From positions 1 to 11,200 of the forward strand of contig CBFGSA010000093.1 in the NCBI GenBank assembly GCA_965651365.1: 11,200 bases of DNA, in the 5' to 3' direction. Shown piece after piece: positions 1 through 6,647 of the stretch. The notes under the pieces were generated by a model. It saw nothing but the letters and a program-made list of their open reading frames with translations, made no database searches and had not been told where the DNA came from. The translations under genes were made by a program, and so were the position numbers. Source of the DNA: DASSBG01 sp965651365 (GTDB lineage Bacteria; Pseudomonadota; Gammaproteobacteria; Xanthomonadales; Rhodanobacteraceae). The stretch's first letter is position 1. Each line of letters opens with the position of its first letter.

Positions 1-786
1 TTTGATGTCACACAATACGGCACGCTCGATTATGCGCCGGACAGTTATCCGCTGTATGCACTGAAATCCCGTGACTGGCGTGATGATCGGCCCGCCGCGC
101 TGGTAACCGGCGGCGTGCATGGCTACGAGACCAGCGGCGTGCATGGCGCGCTGGCCTTTGCCGAAGGCCCGGCAGCGGATTACGCGAGTCAGGCCAACCT
201 GCTGATCGTGCCCTGCGTCAGCCCCTGGGGCTACGAGCGCATCCATCGCTGGAATCCGGATGCGCTTGATCCCAACCGGTCTTTTTGTTCCGGCAGCCCG
301 GCGCAGGAGTCCAGTTTGCTGATGCAACTGGTGGCGCCGTTGCGCGGGCGTTTCGCGCTGCATATCGACCTGCACGAAACCACCGATACCGACGAGACCG
401 AGTTTCGGCCGGCGCTGGCCGCGCGCGACGGCAAGCCGTTTGAGCCGGGTACGATCCCGGATGGCTTCTATCTGGTGGCCGACAGCCGCAATCCGCAGAT
501 CGCCTTCCAGCGGTGCGTGATCGATGCGGTGGAAAAGATCACGCATATCGCGCCCGCCGACGAGGGTGGCGAGATCATCGGCTCAAAAGTCGTATCGCGC
601 GGCGTGATCGAATACCCGTTTGGCGAGCTGGGCCTGTGCGCGGGCATCACCGGCGCCAGCTTCACCAGCACCACTGAAGTCTACCCCGACAGCCCGCGCG
701 CCACGCCGGAAATCTGCAATGCCGCCCAGGTTGCGGCCGCCAGCGCGGCGATGGACTACGCCCTGATGCATGCATCGAGCCGCTGA
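1..786 (+). CDS. M14-family zinc metallocarboxypeptidase, C-terminal part (5' end outside window)
   Basis: The frame is open from base 1 to the TGA at 784-786 and shows 261 residues; the start lies upstream of the window. The expected M14 elements appear in order. Zinc motif HxxE is at visible residues H40 and E43 (VHGYE). A PNRSF segment at about 91-95 matches the family's NRNF substrate-binding stretch. DLHE places the third zinc ligand at H125, and TTEVYP at 225-230 supplies the likely catalytic glutamate E227. The family hydrolyses C-terminal residues from peptides or deacylates amino acids. The compact chain suggests the cytosolic carboxypeptidase-like (REP34-like) or succinylglutamate desuccinylase-like branch, which I cannot separate by eye. 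The N-terminus is missing, so secretion cannot be judged. The dehydrogenase remnant starts 27 bases downstream on the same strand and may once have been cotranscribed. Confidence 0.88.
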   Translation, partial: FDVTQYGTLDYAPDSYPLYALKSRDWRDDRPAALVTGGVHGYETSGVHGALAFAEGPAADYASQANLLIVPCVSPWGYERIHRWNPDALDPNRSFCSGSPAQESSLLMQLVAPLRGRFALHIDLHETTDTDETEFRPALAARDGKPFEPGTIPDGFYLVADSRNPQIAFQRCVIDAVEKITHIAPADEGGEIIGSKVVSRGVIEYPFGELGLCAGITGASFTSTTEVYPDSPRATPEICNAAQVAAASAAMDYALMHASSR

Positions 787-813
787 GCCGGAGTCACGCA
801 CACGAGCCGGGTC

Positions 814-1295
814 ATGGACATGTTTGTCAGTGCCACCGCAGAACAGAAGGCCTGGCAGGACGCACTCGCCGACTGCATGCCCGAAGCGTGCGTGCATGTT
901 GGTGACGACGCACCGCAATGTGATTATGCGGTGCTGTGGAACCCGCCAGCCGAACTGTTTGCGCGCCAGAAGCGCCTGAAGGCCGTGTTTGCCTTGGGCG
1001 CGGGAGTGGACCAGATGCGCTGGCCATGCCGAGCCTGCCAAAGGATGTGCCGCTGGTGCGCATGGAGGGCGTGGGCATGGCAGCGCAGATGGCGGAATAT
1101 GCGCTGTATGTGGCGCTGCGAAAACTTCGCGATTCTGAACACGCGCACTGGAGCCACCCGCGAGTGCACATCACGCCACATGTCGCTGCGCTAACCCCGC
1201 ATGGCGTCGCATGCCGTCGGGTGGCGGAAAAGACACGTCGGCAGGAAGCCGGGACAACGACAAATGGAGTGGTTCACAGGGATCTCGGATACTGA
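814..1295 (+). pseudogene. Decayed GhrA-like D-2-hydroxyacid dehydrogenase (glyoxylate/hydroxypyruvate reductase A type)
   Basis: Two frames together give a recognisable but broken protein. From ATG 814 the first frame reads the N-terminal domain up to FALGAGVDQ (about 1014). The family sequence then continues in a frame offset by one lost base: LAMPSLPKDVPLVRMEG, then AEYALYVALRKLRD to about 1133. It next jumps directly to HPRVHITPHVAALT, followed by VAEKTRRQEAG and a GVVHRDLGY end with TGA at 1293-1295. An intact GhrA-type enzyme has roughly 310 residues. Here only about 160 codons remain, and the whole NAD-binding Rossmann portion with GxGxxG and the catalytic Arg and Glu is absent. The His of TPH remains. 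The family reduces glyoxylate or hydroxypyruvate using NAD(P)H. The frameshift alone could be a sequencing error, but the loss of about 150 codons could not. I regard it as non-functional. Confidence 0.85.
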
Positions 1296-1297
1296 AC

Positions 1298-2860
1298 TCA
1301 GTCGAAGCCGTTGGCGAAGATCAGGTCGTTGGCGAACTCGAACGCGCCGATATCGGTGACGCCGTTGTACTTGCGCGGGATCGTCGGCGCCAGATCGCGC
1401 TGATCGCTGGTCAGTGGCTGGCCCTTGTTGTCCACCGCCAGGGCGTTGTCGCCAGTATCCAGCAGCGGGCTTGACATGGTGAAACGAACCGTGGCGGTCG
1501 GCCCGCCGTTGTTGCCCAGGCCCAGGAAGCCGGCTGGCACGCCGACGATATTGCCGTTCACGCCATCGGCCAGCCCGCCCGCGCTGCTGCCGGATTCGAC
1601 CAGGGTGGATTGTCCGTTCAGTGCCGCGCCGCTGGCGTTGACGATATCGCCGCCAGCTTGTCCGCTGCCACTGTCGCCGAAGGCCGAATTGGCCAGTTCG
1701 GTATCGGATGCGGTGACGCGGGCGTTGTACAGTCCGCCGCCATTGCCGGCGCTGTTGGCAAACACGGTGGTGTTGGTCAGGCCCAGCTTGACGCCATAAC
1801 CGAATCCGTTGCCGGCCGCGTTGAAGATGCCGCCGCCCTGCACGGGTGCCGTGCTGCCGGATATGCGATTGTTGGCGAGGGTGGCATTGATCAGCGTGCT
1901 GTCGGCGATATTGAACAGGCCACCCCCCTGAAACGAAGCGTTGTTGCCGCTGATGGTCGAACGTTCCAGCACCAGCGTCCCGCCGACGAACAGGCCGCCG
2001 CCTTGCCCACCGAGACCGTTCGGGCGGGGATTCGACCCGGTGTGCTGGGCGAGGGCCAGTGCGTGGTTGTCGGCGATGGTCGAATCGGTGATGCTCATGC
2101 TGGCGCCATCCTTGAGCGCGATCGCACCACCGTAGCCCGGCTCGGAGCCACTCGACACGGAGCCGGCCGTGTTCTCGCGCAGCACCACGCGATCCAGCGC
2201 GGCCGTCCCGAACTGATGGTAGATGGCGCCGCCCATGACCAGGTAGATGCCGGATGCTTTCGCTACCGAATTGTTGTACAGCGAGGAATCGCTGATGGTG
2301 ATGTCGGTGGCGGAGCTGATGGCACCGCCGGCAAAATCGGAATGGTTATCGTGCAAATTCACCCGTTGCAGCGTCACCGCATGGCCGCAGCAGTTGTCGA
2401 TGGCCCCGCCGGCGTAGCCGGATGGTGCCTGACCATGGGCCAGCGTCAGATCTTCGAGAAGCAGCTCCGCGCCACTGGAAGACAACGTGCCGAAGATTCG
2501 CACGCTGTCGTTGCCGCTGATTGTCAGCAGGTCGCGCCCGGGGCCGATGATCGCCACGTCGGTGCGTGGAACCAGCGAACTGCCCAGCACGATGGTCGCT
2601 GGTGTGGCCAGCGAGAACTTGATCTGCGGCGGTGTCGGTCCGGAAATGCCAGTGGCTATGCAGGCCCCGGTCGGGGTGTTGCCGTTGACCAGGTTGATGG
2701 CGTTGCGCAAGGTGCATGAGGAGGGGCTGGGGATGTCGCTGGCGTCGTTGACGATCACGATGCCCTGGGTCACCTGGGCCATGGACGTTGACGCAAACAG
2801 GCACGCAGCCAAACCGAGATATACCAAAGACACGTGCTTCGTCAGTATGCCGGATCGCAT
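1298..2860 (-). CDS. Secreted right-handed beta-helix (Pmp-like/choice-of-anchor Q) protein
   Basis: The 520-residue product starts with a clear Sec signal peptide (basic MRSGILTKH, hydrophobic stretch, probable cleavage after STSMA at about 28). A CTLRNAINLVN segment near residues 49-59 resembles the CSLREA-type motif of surface proteins. The body repeats GGA/GGG turns followed by short beta strands, for example DFAGGAISS, GQGGGLFVGG, FQGGGLFN, VQGGGIFN and GNGGGLYN. This is typical of polymorphic outer-membrane-protein parallel beta-helices. Near the end, DIGAFEF matches the choice-of-anchor Q signature, and the chain finishes with DLIFANGFD. No catalytic site is visible; an exported surface or extracellular adhesin-like or polysaccharide-related role is inference. 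It lies 51 bases downstream of the PLP-enzyme gene on the same strand, so cotranscription is possible. A weak GGGG precedes the ATG. Its stop is two bases from that of the facing dehydrogenase remnant. Confidence 0.85.
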   Translation of the reverse strand: MRSGILTKHVSLVYLGLAACLFASTSMAQVTQGIVIVNDASDIPSPSSCTLRNAINLVNGNTPTGACIATGISGPTPPQIKFSLATPATIVLGSSLVPRTDVAIIGPGRDLLTISGNDSVRIFGTLSSSGAELLLEDLTLAHGQAPSGYAGGAIDNCCGHAVTLQRVNLHDNHSDFAGGAISSATDITISDSSLYNNSVAKASGIYLVMGGAIYHQFGTAALDRVVLRENTAGSVSSGSEPGYGGAIALKDGASMSITDSTIADNHALALAQHTGSNPRPNGLGGQGGGLFVGGTLVLERSTISGNNASFQGGGLFNIADSTLINATLANNRISGSTAPVQGGGIFNAAGNGFGYGVKLGLTNTTVFANSAGNGGGLYNARVTASDTELANSAFGDSGSGQAGGDIVNASGAALNGQSTLVESGSSAGGLADGVNGNIVGVPAGFLGLGNNGGPTATVRFTMSSPLLDTGDNALAVDNKGQPLTSDQRDLAPTIPRKYNGVTDIGAFEFANDLIFANGFD

Positions 2861-2911
2861 GAGTTGTCCCCGCTGGTGAATGGGCGAGTATCGGCAAGCG
2901 GTCAGCGCGAG

Positions 2912-4099
2912 TCAAACGGCCTGGGTTTCGACCGTGGCACAGGCCAGCGCCTGATCGAGGTCGGCCAGGATATCGTTCGCATGCTCGATGCCGACTGAAA
3001 GACGCAGCAGGCCCGGCGTGATGCCGTGCTGTCGCTGCGTATCCTGATCCAGGGTGCGGTGGGTGAGGCCGGCGGGATGCTGGATCAGGGTGTCGACCGA
3101 ACCCAGGCTGACTGCGGGCGTGGCCAGCTTGACCGAGGCCATGACGCGCGCCGCGGCAGCATGGCCACCCGCGACCTCGAAGGCCAGCAGGGCACCCGGG
3201 CCGCGCATCTGTTTTGCCACCACAGCCTGCGGGTCGCACGCTGCAAGGCCAGGGTAGCTGACGGCGGCAACGGCAGGGTGCTGCAGCAGATGCTGCGCGA
3301 CGATGCCCGCGTTTTCCTGCGCCTTGAGCACGCGCAAGGAAAGGGTCTGCAGACCACGATGCAGCAGGTAGGCGCCCAGCGGGTGCAGCAGCCCGCCCGT
3401 TGCAGCGCGAACCTGACGCAGGGATGCGGCCCATTCGCTATTGCAGGCAATCACCCCGGCGATGACGTCGCCGTGTCCGCCGAGAAACTTGGTGGCGCTG
3501 TGCATCACCAGGCGGGCGCCGTGGCGGATGGGTTGCTGCAGGATCGGCGTGGCGAAGGTCGAATCGACCATGACGGCAACATCGCCGGCGGCTATTGCCA
3601 CTTCGGCAATGTCAACCAGTTGCAGGGTTGGATTGGCCGGGGTCTCGATGATCACCAGTGCGGTGTCGTCGCTGATTGATGTGGCGACATCCTGTGCGTC
3701 GACCCAGCGTACCGGCAGACCGAGCAGGTTCGAATCAAGCAGATGGTCGCTGGTGCCGTAGAGCGGACGCACGGCCAGCACGTGACTGCCGTGCTGGCGC
3801 GCGGCCAGCAGGCAGGCCGACAGGGCGGCCATGCCCGAGGCAAAGGCCACCGCATCGGAGGTGCCTTCGAGTTTCGCCAGTGCCTTTTCAAAGCGGGCCA
3901 CGGTCGGATTGTGCAGGCGCGCGTAGATCGGATTTTCGGCCTGTGCCTGGCCCGCCACCAGGGCATCGAAACTGGCACTGCCGGTGTCGAGATCGCGCAC
4001 CGGGTAGGTGGTGGACAGATCCAGCGGCGGCGCATGCACGCCCAATTCACCGAAGTCCTCGCGACCCGCGTGTACGCCCAGTGTCTCCAGGTGCGCCAT
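2912..4099 (-). CDS. PLP-dependent Cys/Met metabolism enzyme (cystathionine gamma-synthase/lyase, methionine gamma-lyase family)
   Basis: The 395-residue protein has full family length and all hallmarks. YARLHNPT at 59-66 binds PLP phosphate from the partner subunit. PLYG places the conserved Tyr at Y114, and VDSTFATP places the pyridine-binding Asp at D179. SATKFLGGHGD places the Schiff-base lysine at K204, SLGSVDTLIQHPAGLTH lies at 331-347, and the carboxylate-binding Arg is in LLRLSVGIEH (R366). These enzymes eliminate or replace the gamma substituent of cystathionine, homocysteine derivatives or methionine in the cytosol. The exact substrate cannot be fixed. The residue after PLYG is Thr116, where classical methionine gamma-lyases have Cys, so a gamma-lyase/synthase of cystathionine type is as likely. 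The ATG at 4099 is supported by GGAG seven bases upstream. It is divergent from an Lrp-type regulator, probably its controller. Confidence 0.9.
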   Translation of the reverse strand: MAHLETLGVHAGREDFGELGVHAPPLDLSTTYPVRDLDTGSASFDALVAGQAQAENPIYARLHNPTVARFEKALAKLEGTSDAVAFASGMAALSACLLAARQHGSHVLAVRPLYGTSDHLLDSNLLGLPVRWVDAQDVATSISDDTALVIIETPANPTLQLVDIAEVAIAAGDVAVMVDSTFATPILQQPIRHGARLVMHSATKFLGGHGDVIAGVIACNSEWAASLRQVRAATGGLLHPLGAYLLHRGLQTLSLRVLKAQENAGIVAQHLLQHPAVAAVSYPGLAACDPQAVVAKQMRGPGALLAFEVAGGHAAAARVMASVKLATPAVSLGSVDTLIQHPAGLTHRTLDQDTQRQHGITPGLLRLSVGIEHANDILADLDQALACATVETQAV

Positions 4100-4193
4100 T
4101 TCTCAGCTCCGTTCGTGAAAGTTACTTGATGATAGAACAGATGAAATGGGAAATTGATATACTCCGAATTATATTTTGTGACTGGCCATTTTC
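4100..4193. promoter_or_regulatory. Divergent control region between the PLP-enzyme gene and the Lrp-type regulator
   Basis: This 94-base gap contains the only strongly AT-rich stretch of the left half of the window (about 4150-4180). On the minus strand a perfect TATAAT lies at 4173-4168, although no good -35 is seen at the right distance. On the plus strand TATATT at 4170-4175 could serve the regulator and would leave a very short leader. Lrp-family proteins usually bind AT-rich imperfect palindromes in such divergent gaps and control both their own gene and the neighbour. Operator positions here are inference. Confidence 0.5.
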
Positions 4194-4670
4194 ATGCGTC
4201 TGGATCGTACCGACTGCGACATTCTGCGCCAATTGCGGAAGAATGCACGATTGCCCAACAAGACCTTGGCCGAGCGCGTCGGAGTGGCGCCCTCCACGGC
4301 GCTGGAGCGCGTACGACGATTGCGCGAGGGCGGGGCACTGACCGGCTATCATGCCGAAATCGACCCGGCCGCCATCGGCATCGGCCTGCAGGCCATGGTC
4401 AGCGTGCGTCTGGACCGGCACACCCGTGCCGATCTGGACGCTTTTCATGCCTGGCTGCTGACCCTGCGCGAGGTCATGGCCTTCTATCACGTGGCCGGTC
4501 GCAACGACTTTCTGGTGCACGTGGCGGTGCGCGACAGCAGTCACCTACGTGATTTCGCGATGGACGCCTTCACCACCCGTTCCGAGGTGGCGCATATCGA
4601 GACCAGCCTGATCTTCAGCTTCCAGCGCAATCCCGACTTGCCGATCTATCTGGATACCGACGAGTTGTAG
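4194..4670 (+). CDS. Lrp/AsnC-family transcriptional regulator
   Basis: The 158-residue protein has the standard family length and layout. An N-terminal winged helix-turn-helix domain starts LDRTDCDILRQLRKNAR, with the recognition region at about 23-42 (TLAERVGVAPSTALERVRRL). A hinge around GYHAEIDPAAIG (51-62) leads into the C-terminal ligand-binding RAM domain at about 65-145. This carries the glycine-containing effector loop in VAGRNDFLVHV and the helix FAMDAFTT. Members sense amino acids and act as dimers or octamers on neighbouring amino acid genes. Its divergent placement beside a Cys/Met PLP enzyme suggests local control of that gene, possibly in response to a sulfur amino acid. This resembles the Lrp-type MdeR next to methionine gamma-lyase in Pseudomonas putida. 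No Shine-Dalgarno sequence precedes the ATG at 4194. The gene ends 35 bases before the M61 start. Confidence 0.92.
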   Translation: MRLDRTDCDILRQLRKNARLPNKTLAERVGVAPSTALERVRRLREGGALTGYHAEIDPAAIGIGLQAMVSVRLDRHTRADLDAFHAWLLTLREVMAFYHVAGRNDFLVHVAVRDSSHLRDFAMDAFTTRSEVAHIETSLIFSFQRNPDLPIYLDTDEL

Positions 4671-4675
4671 CGTTA

Positions 4676-4697
4676 CCCTCGATGCATTCATCGAGGG
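4676..4697 (+). promoter_or_regulatory. Perfect hairpin overlapping the M61 ribosome binding site
   Basis: CCCTCGATG (4676-4684) and CATCGAGGG (4689-4697) are exact reverse complements separated by the four-base loop CATT. The right arm contains most of the purine-rich GAGGGAG (4693-4699) that is the only Shine-Dalgarno candidate for the ATG at 4706. The hairpin could mask that site in a transcript reading through from the regulator gene. No T run follows, so a classical intrinsic terminator is unlikely, although attenuation or mRNA end protection remains possible. Confidence 0.6.
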
Positions 4698-4705
4698 AGA
4701 TCGAC

Positions 4706-6646
4706 ATGTCCAAGCTTGTTTCCGCCCGTCTGCACCGGCGTTTCGCTGTTTTGCTGTGCACCATGCTCGCATGCCTGGCATGCTCAGTGGCGGCTACCGA
4801 AATCAACCGCCGCGCGCAGGTGCCACCACCGCAGGATCTGAACTATCCCGGCGTGATCAAGTTGCATGTCGATGCCAGCGACACCACGCAGGGCATCTTT
4901 CGCGTGCACGAGTCGATTCCGGTCAAGTCGGGTCCGCTGGTACTGTTGTATCCGAAGTGGATCCCCGGCGGACATGCGCCGACCAGCGCGATTGCGAACT
5001 TTGCTGGTCTGGAAATCAGCGCGGGTGGCAAGCGGCTCCCCTGGCAGCGCGACGAATACGACGTGTATGCCTTGCACATCACCGTGCCGCAGGGTGTCAA
5101 GCAGATCGAAGCAAGATTCCAGTATCTGTCGCCGCGCGAAGGCGGGTTCGAGATGACCGATCGCATGTTGATGCTGGAGTGGAACAAGCTGGCCCTGTAT
5201 CCGGCCGGTCATTTTTCGCGCAACATCACGGTCGAGCCCAGTGTCAGCCTGCCCGAGGGCTGGCAATTTGGCAGTGCGCTGCGCGCATCCTCGCGCTCGG
5301 GCAACAGCACGACGTTCCACAAGGTCACGTTCAACGATCTGGTCGATTCGCCGATCTACGCCGGCAAGTATTTCAAGCGGGTTGACCTCGCGCCGGGTGC
5401 CGCAGCGCCGGTGCACCTGGACCTCGTGGCGGATGATCCCAAGTACCTGGCAATGACCGATCAGCAGCTCAAGGTTCACCGCGCCCTGGTTGCCCAGGCG
5501 ACGCGGCTGTTCGCCTCGCACCATTACGATCACTACGACTTCCTGCTGTCGCTGTCCGACCACCTGGCCGGCAACGGACTGGAGCACAAGCAGTCGAGCG
5601 AAAATGGCATGGGCACGGACTATTTCACCGCCTGGGACAGCAATGCACCCGATCGCGACCTGCTGGCACACGAGTTCACGCACTCCTGGAACGGCAAGTT
5701 CCGCCGTCCGGCTGATCTGTGGACGCCCAACTTCAATGTGCCGATGGGCGATTCGCTGCTTTGGGTCTACGAAGGCCTGACCCAGTACTACGGTTTCGTG
5801 CTGACGGCGCGTTCCGGTATCTGGACAGCGCAGGAATTTCGCGATGCGCTGGCCATGGTCGCCGCCAAGTACCAGCGCAACCGGCCAGGTTTTCAGTGGC
5901 GCACGCTGGAAGACACCACCAACGACCCGACCGCAGCCCATCGCCGCCATCTGCCCTACCGCAGCTGGCAGATGAGCGAGGAATACTACGGTGCCGGGCA
6001 GATGATCTGGCTGGCCGTGGATGCCAGGCTGCGTGCGCTGACCCATGGCCGCAAGTCCCTGGATGATTTCGCGCAGGCCTTTTACGGCATGGACAATGGC
6101 AGCCATGTCACCAGCACCTACACCTTCGATGATGTGGTGAAACATCTGAACCAGGTGGCACCGCATGACTGGGCGAAATTCCTGCGCCAGCGCGTCAACC
6201 GGCGCAACCCGCCCGTGCTGGACGGTCTGGCCGATGCCGGCTGGAAACTGGTCTATACCGACACGCGCAGTGCGTACCAGAAGCAGAGCGACACGCGCGG
6301 CGAATCGGCGCGCCACATGTACAACTTCATCTTCTCGATCGGACTGGCCATCAACAAGCAGGACGTGATCAACGACGTGCTGTGGGACGGCCCGGCCTTC
6401 AAGGCCGGCGTCAGCACGGGCGAGAAGCTGATCGCGGTCAACGGCAAGTACTATTCACGCGAGGTGCTCGACGATGCGCTCAAGACCGCGGTGAAAAGCC
6501 GTGATCCGGTCCGCCTGACCCTGAAATACCAGGGCCGCGTGCACAGCGTCGATGTCGACTACCACGACGGCCCCAAATACCCGCACCTGGAACGGATCAA
6601 GGGCAAAACGGACTATCTCGACGCGATAATGGCACCACGCATGTAA
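4706..6646 (+). CDS. Secreted M61-family metallopeptidase (glycyl aminopeptidase-like) with PDZ domain
   Basis: I start the gene at ATG 4706, which has GAGGGAG just upstream, instead of the in-frame ATG at 4682, which would fall inside the hairpin and precede the signal peptide. The product has 646 residues. The first 31 or so form a Sec signal peptide (basic RLHRR, then LLCTMLACLACSVAA); two cysteines in it make a lipoprotein reading possible but the lipobox is poor. After an N-terminal beta domain (about 45-230) comes the gluzincin core with HEFTH at 322-326. The third ligand is E356 in VYEGLTQYYG, and WNGKFRRP lies between them. A PDZ-like domain follows at about 530-610 (DGPAFKAG, GEKLIAVNGK). 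The family trims N-terminal residues, glycine or alanine in the characterised Sphingomonas enzyme, from peptides in the periplasm or outside. Length and order match the family. Confidence 0.92.
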   Translation: MSKLVSARLHRRFAVLLCTMLACLACSVAATEINRRAQVPPPQDLNYPGVIKLHVDASDTTQGIFRVHESIPVKSGPLVLLYPKWIPGGHAPTSAIANFAGLEISAGGKRLPWQRDEYDVYALHITVPQGVKQIEARFQYLSPREGGFEMTDRMLMLEWNKLALYPAGHFSRNITVEPSVSLPEGWQFGSALRASSRSGNSTTFHKVTFNDLVDSPIYAGKYFKRVDLAPGAAAPVHLDLVADDPKYLAMTDQQLKVHRALVAQATRLFASHHYDHYDFLLSLSDHLAGNGLEHKQSSENGMGTDYFTAWDSNAPDRDLLAHEFTHSWNGKFRRPADLWTPNFNVPMGDSLLWVYEGLTQYYGFVLTARSGIWTAQEFRDALAMVAAKYQRNRPGFQWRTLEDTTNDPTAAHRRHLPYRSWQMSEEYYGAGQMIWLAVDARLRALTHGRKSLDDFAQAFYGMDNGSHVTSTYTFDDVVKHLNQVAPHDWAKFLRQRVNRRNPPVLDGLADAGWKLVYTDTRSAYQKQSDTRGESARHMYNFIFSIGLAINKQDVINDVLWDGPAFKAGVSTGEKLIAVNGKYYSREVLDDALKTAVKSRDPVRLTLKYQGRVHSVDVDYHDGPKYPHLERIKGKTDYLDAIMAPRM

Positions 6647-6647
6647 T

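Noticed and set aside
765..776. Perfect 12-base palindrome GATGCATGCATC near the M14 stop codon
   Set aside because: It lies within codons of the M14 gene (end of the frame), has no loop and no partner site, and is plausible by chance.
583..1041. Minus-strand open frame of 152 codons over the M14 end and dehydrogenase remnant
   Set aside because: No ribosome binding site or domain; it is antisense to recognisable coding sequence.
1610..2719. Plus-strand open frame of 369 codons inside the beta-helix gene
   Set aside because: The minus-strand protein has a signal peptide and family repeats; the plus-strand translation is low-complexity Gly/Ala/Val/Asp shadow sequence.
2346..3434. Minus-strand open frame of 362 codons across the beta-helix and PLP-enzyme genes
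   Set aside because: It overlaps two real genes on the same strand in another frame and its translation is Arg/Gly/Pro-rich with no domain.
4784..6316. Long open frame of about 510 codons on the minus strand inside the M61 gene
   Set aside because: It is antisense to a well-supported peptidase with all motifs, its product is rich in Arg, Gln and His without any recognisable domain, and it reflects high-GC codon bias.
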